Shown one piece after another: positions 5,156 to 5,516 of a DNA stretch of 5,516 bases. The notes under the pieces are model-generated. The model ran no database searches. It was given only the letters and a program-made list of their open reading frames with translations, and was not told where the DNA came from. Each line of letters opens with the position of its first letter. The stretch's first letter is position 1. The position numbers and the translations under genes were made by a program. This DNA comes from RBG-16-66-20 sp038040245 (lineage in GTDB: Bacteria > Pseudomonadota > Gammaproteobacteria > Burkholderiales > SG8-39): assembly GCA_038040245.1 (NCBI GenBank), contig JBBPIU010000163.1:1-5516 (forward strand), written 5' to 3'.

Positions 5156-5516
5156 GGACGCACTCCAAAAGAACTTCGTCCCGGCATGCGCAGCGGCGCC
5201 GCCAGTTCGGCGAACTCGCACAGGATCTTACGCGTGTCGCGCGGATCGATGATCTCCTCGATGTCGTAGCGCTCGGCACCGCGCATCGGCGAGGCGAACT
5301 TGCGTATCCGCTGCTCGATCTCGGCGCGCTTGGCGGCCGGATCCAGTGCCGCCTCGATCTCGGCCTTGTAGGCGGCTTCCAGTCCTCCGGCGATCGGCAG
5401 CGAGCCCCACTCGGCCGACGGCCAGGCCATGCGCATGCCGTAGCGCGAGGAGTTCTGGTGCAAGGCGCCGGCGACGCCGAACAGCTTGCGCACGATCACC
5501 GAGCACCAGGGCACGG
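5152..5516 (-). CDS. Acyl-CoA carboxylase carboxyltransferase (beta) subunit, C-terminal part
   Basis: Carboxyltransferase subunits of this type move the carboxyl group from carboxybiotin to an acyl-CoA such as acetyl-, propionyl- or methylcrotonyl-CoA. About 121 residues are present and the frame stays open through the right edge, so the first several hundred residues lie outside. Recognisable C-terminal features are WCSVIVRKLFGVAGALH near the edge, then MAWPSAEWGSLPIAGG, YKAEIEAALDPAAKRAEIE, and the strongly conserved-looking EEIIDPRDTRKILCEF. The protein ends GRSSFGVRP. These fit the C-terminal half of the PF01039 carboxyltransferase fold. The acyl-CoA substrate cannot be decided because the N-terminal portion and any biotin-carboxylase partner are outside. 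The stop (5152-5154) overlaps the start of the 87-residue gene as ATGA. Confidence 0.9.
   Translation of the reverse strand, partial: VPWCSVIVRKLFGVAGALHQNSSRYGMRMAWPSAEWGSLPIAGGLEAAYKAEIEAALDPAAKRAEIEQRIRKFASPMRGAERYDIEEIIDPRDTRKILCEFAELAAPLRMPGRSSFGVRP
5163..5166 (-). promoter_or_regulatory. Ribosome binding site that fixes the start of the 87-residue gene
   Basis: On the minus strand TTTTGGAG is followed by TGCGTCC and then ATG, a 7-base spacing. It lies within the last codons of the carboxylase gene and supports the start at 5155 over the upstream ATG at 5221. Confidence 0.6.

Noticed and set aside
5156..5221. Longer 109-residue version of the small gene, starting at 5221
   Set aside because: The added 22 residues lie inside the carboxylase gene and have no ribosome binding site advantage. 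The ATGA overlap and GGAG site support the start at 5155.
4718..5269. Plus-strand open frame of 183 residues opposite the minus-strand cluster
   Set aside because: It overlaps three minus-strand genes that have ribosome binding sites, family features or stop-start coupling. Its own translation has no recognisable domain.

Overview
The window is GC-rich, with third codon positions mostly G or C. The proteins look like those of a betaproteobacterium (Burkholderiales or Rhodocyclales type). That assignment rests on codon style and remembered family resemblance, not on a database search.

Positions 1-4431 on the plus strand carry a complete high-affinity amphipathic amino acid uptake (HAAT, Liv-type) ABC transporter, except that the first gene is cut by the window edge. 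The order is substrate-binding protein (livK-like, 3' part), livH, livM, livG, livF. A strong intrinsic terminator sits between livK and livH. This would let the binding protein be made in excess over the membrane complex. From livH onward the genes overlap: ATGA for livH/livM, TAGTG for livM/livG, and 8 bp for livG/livF. The four core proteins are therefore probably made by coupled translation. LivK binds the solute in the periplasm, LivH and LivM form the membrane channel, and LivG and LivF are the paired ATPases. The true substrate (branched-chain amino acids, aromatic acids or other carboxylates) cannot be read from the sequence.

Positions 4447-5516 on the minus strand hold a convergent leftward cluster. 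It contains the C-terminal part of a biotin-dependent acyl-CoA carboxylase carboxyltransferase subunit, an 87-residue uncharacterised protein that overlaps it by ATGA, and, after a 49-bp gap, a 131-residue uncharacterised protein. The two operons meet tail to tail at a short near-palindrome that contains both stop codons.

Two observations deserve most attention. First, every non-consensus ATPase residue seen in LivG and LivF falls in the same composite nucleotide site, which suggests an asymmetric ATPase. Second, a small unrecognised protein is translationally coupled to the carboxylase gene. Most of the window is otherwise an ordinary metabolic and transport region. I see no mobile element, CRISPR array, tRNA or rRNA, and no gene-free stretch longer than about 55 bp.
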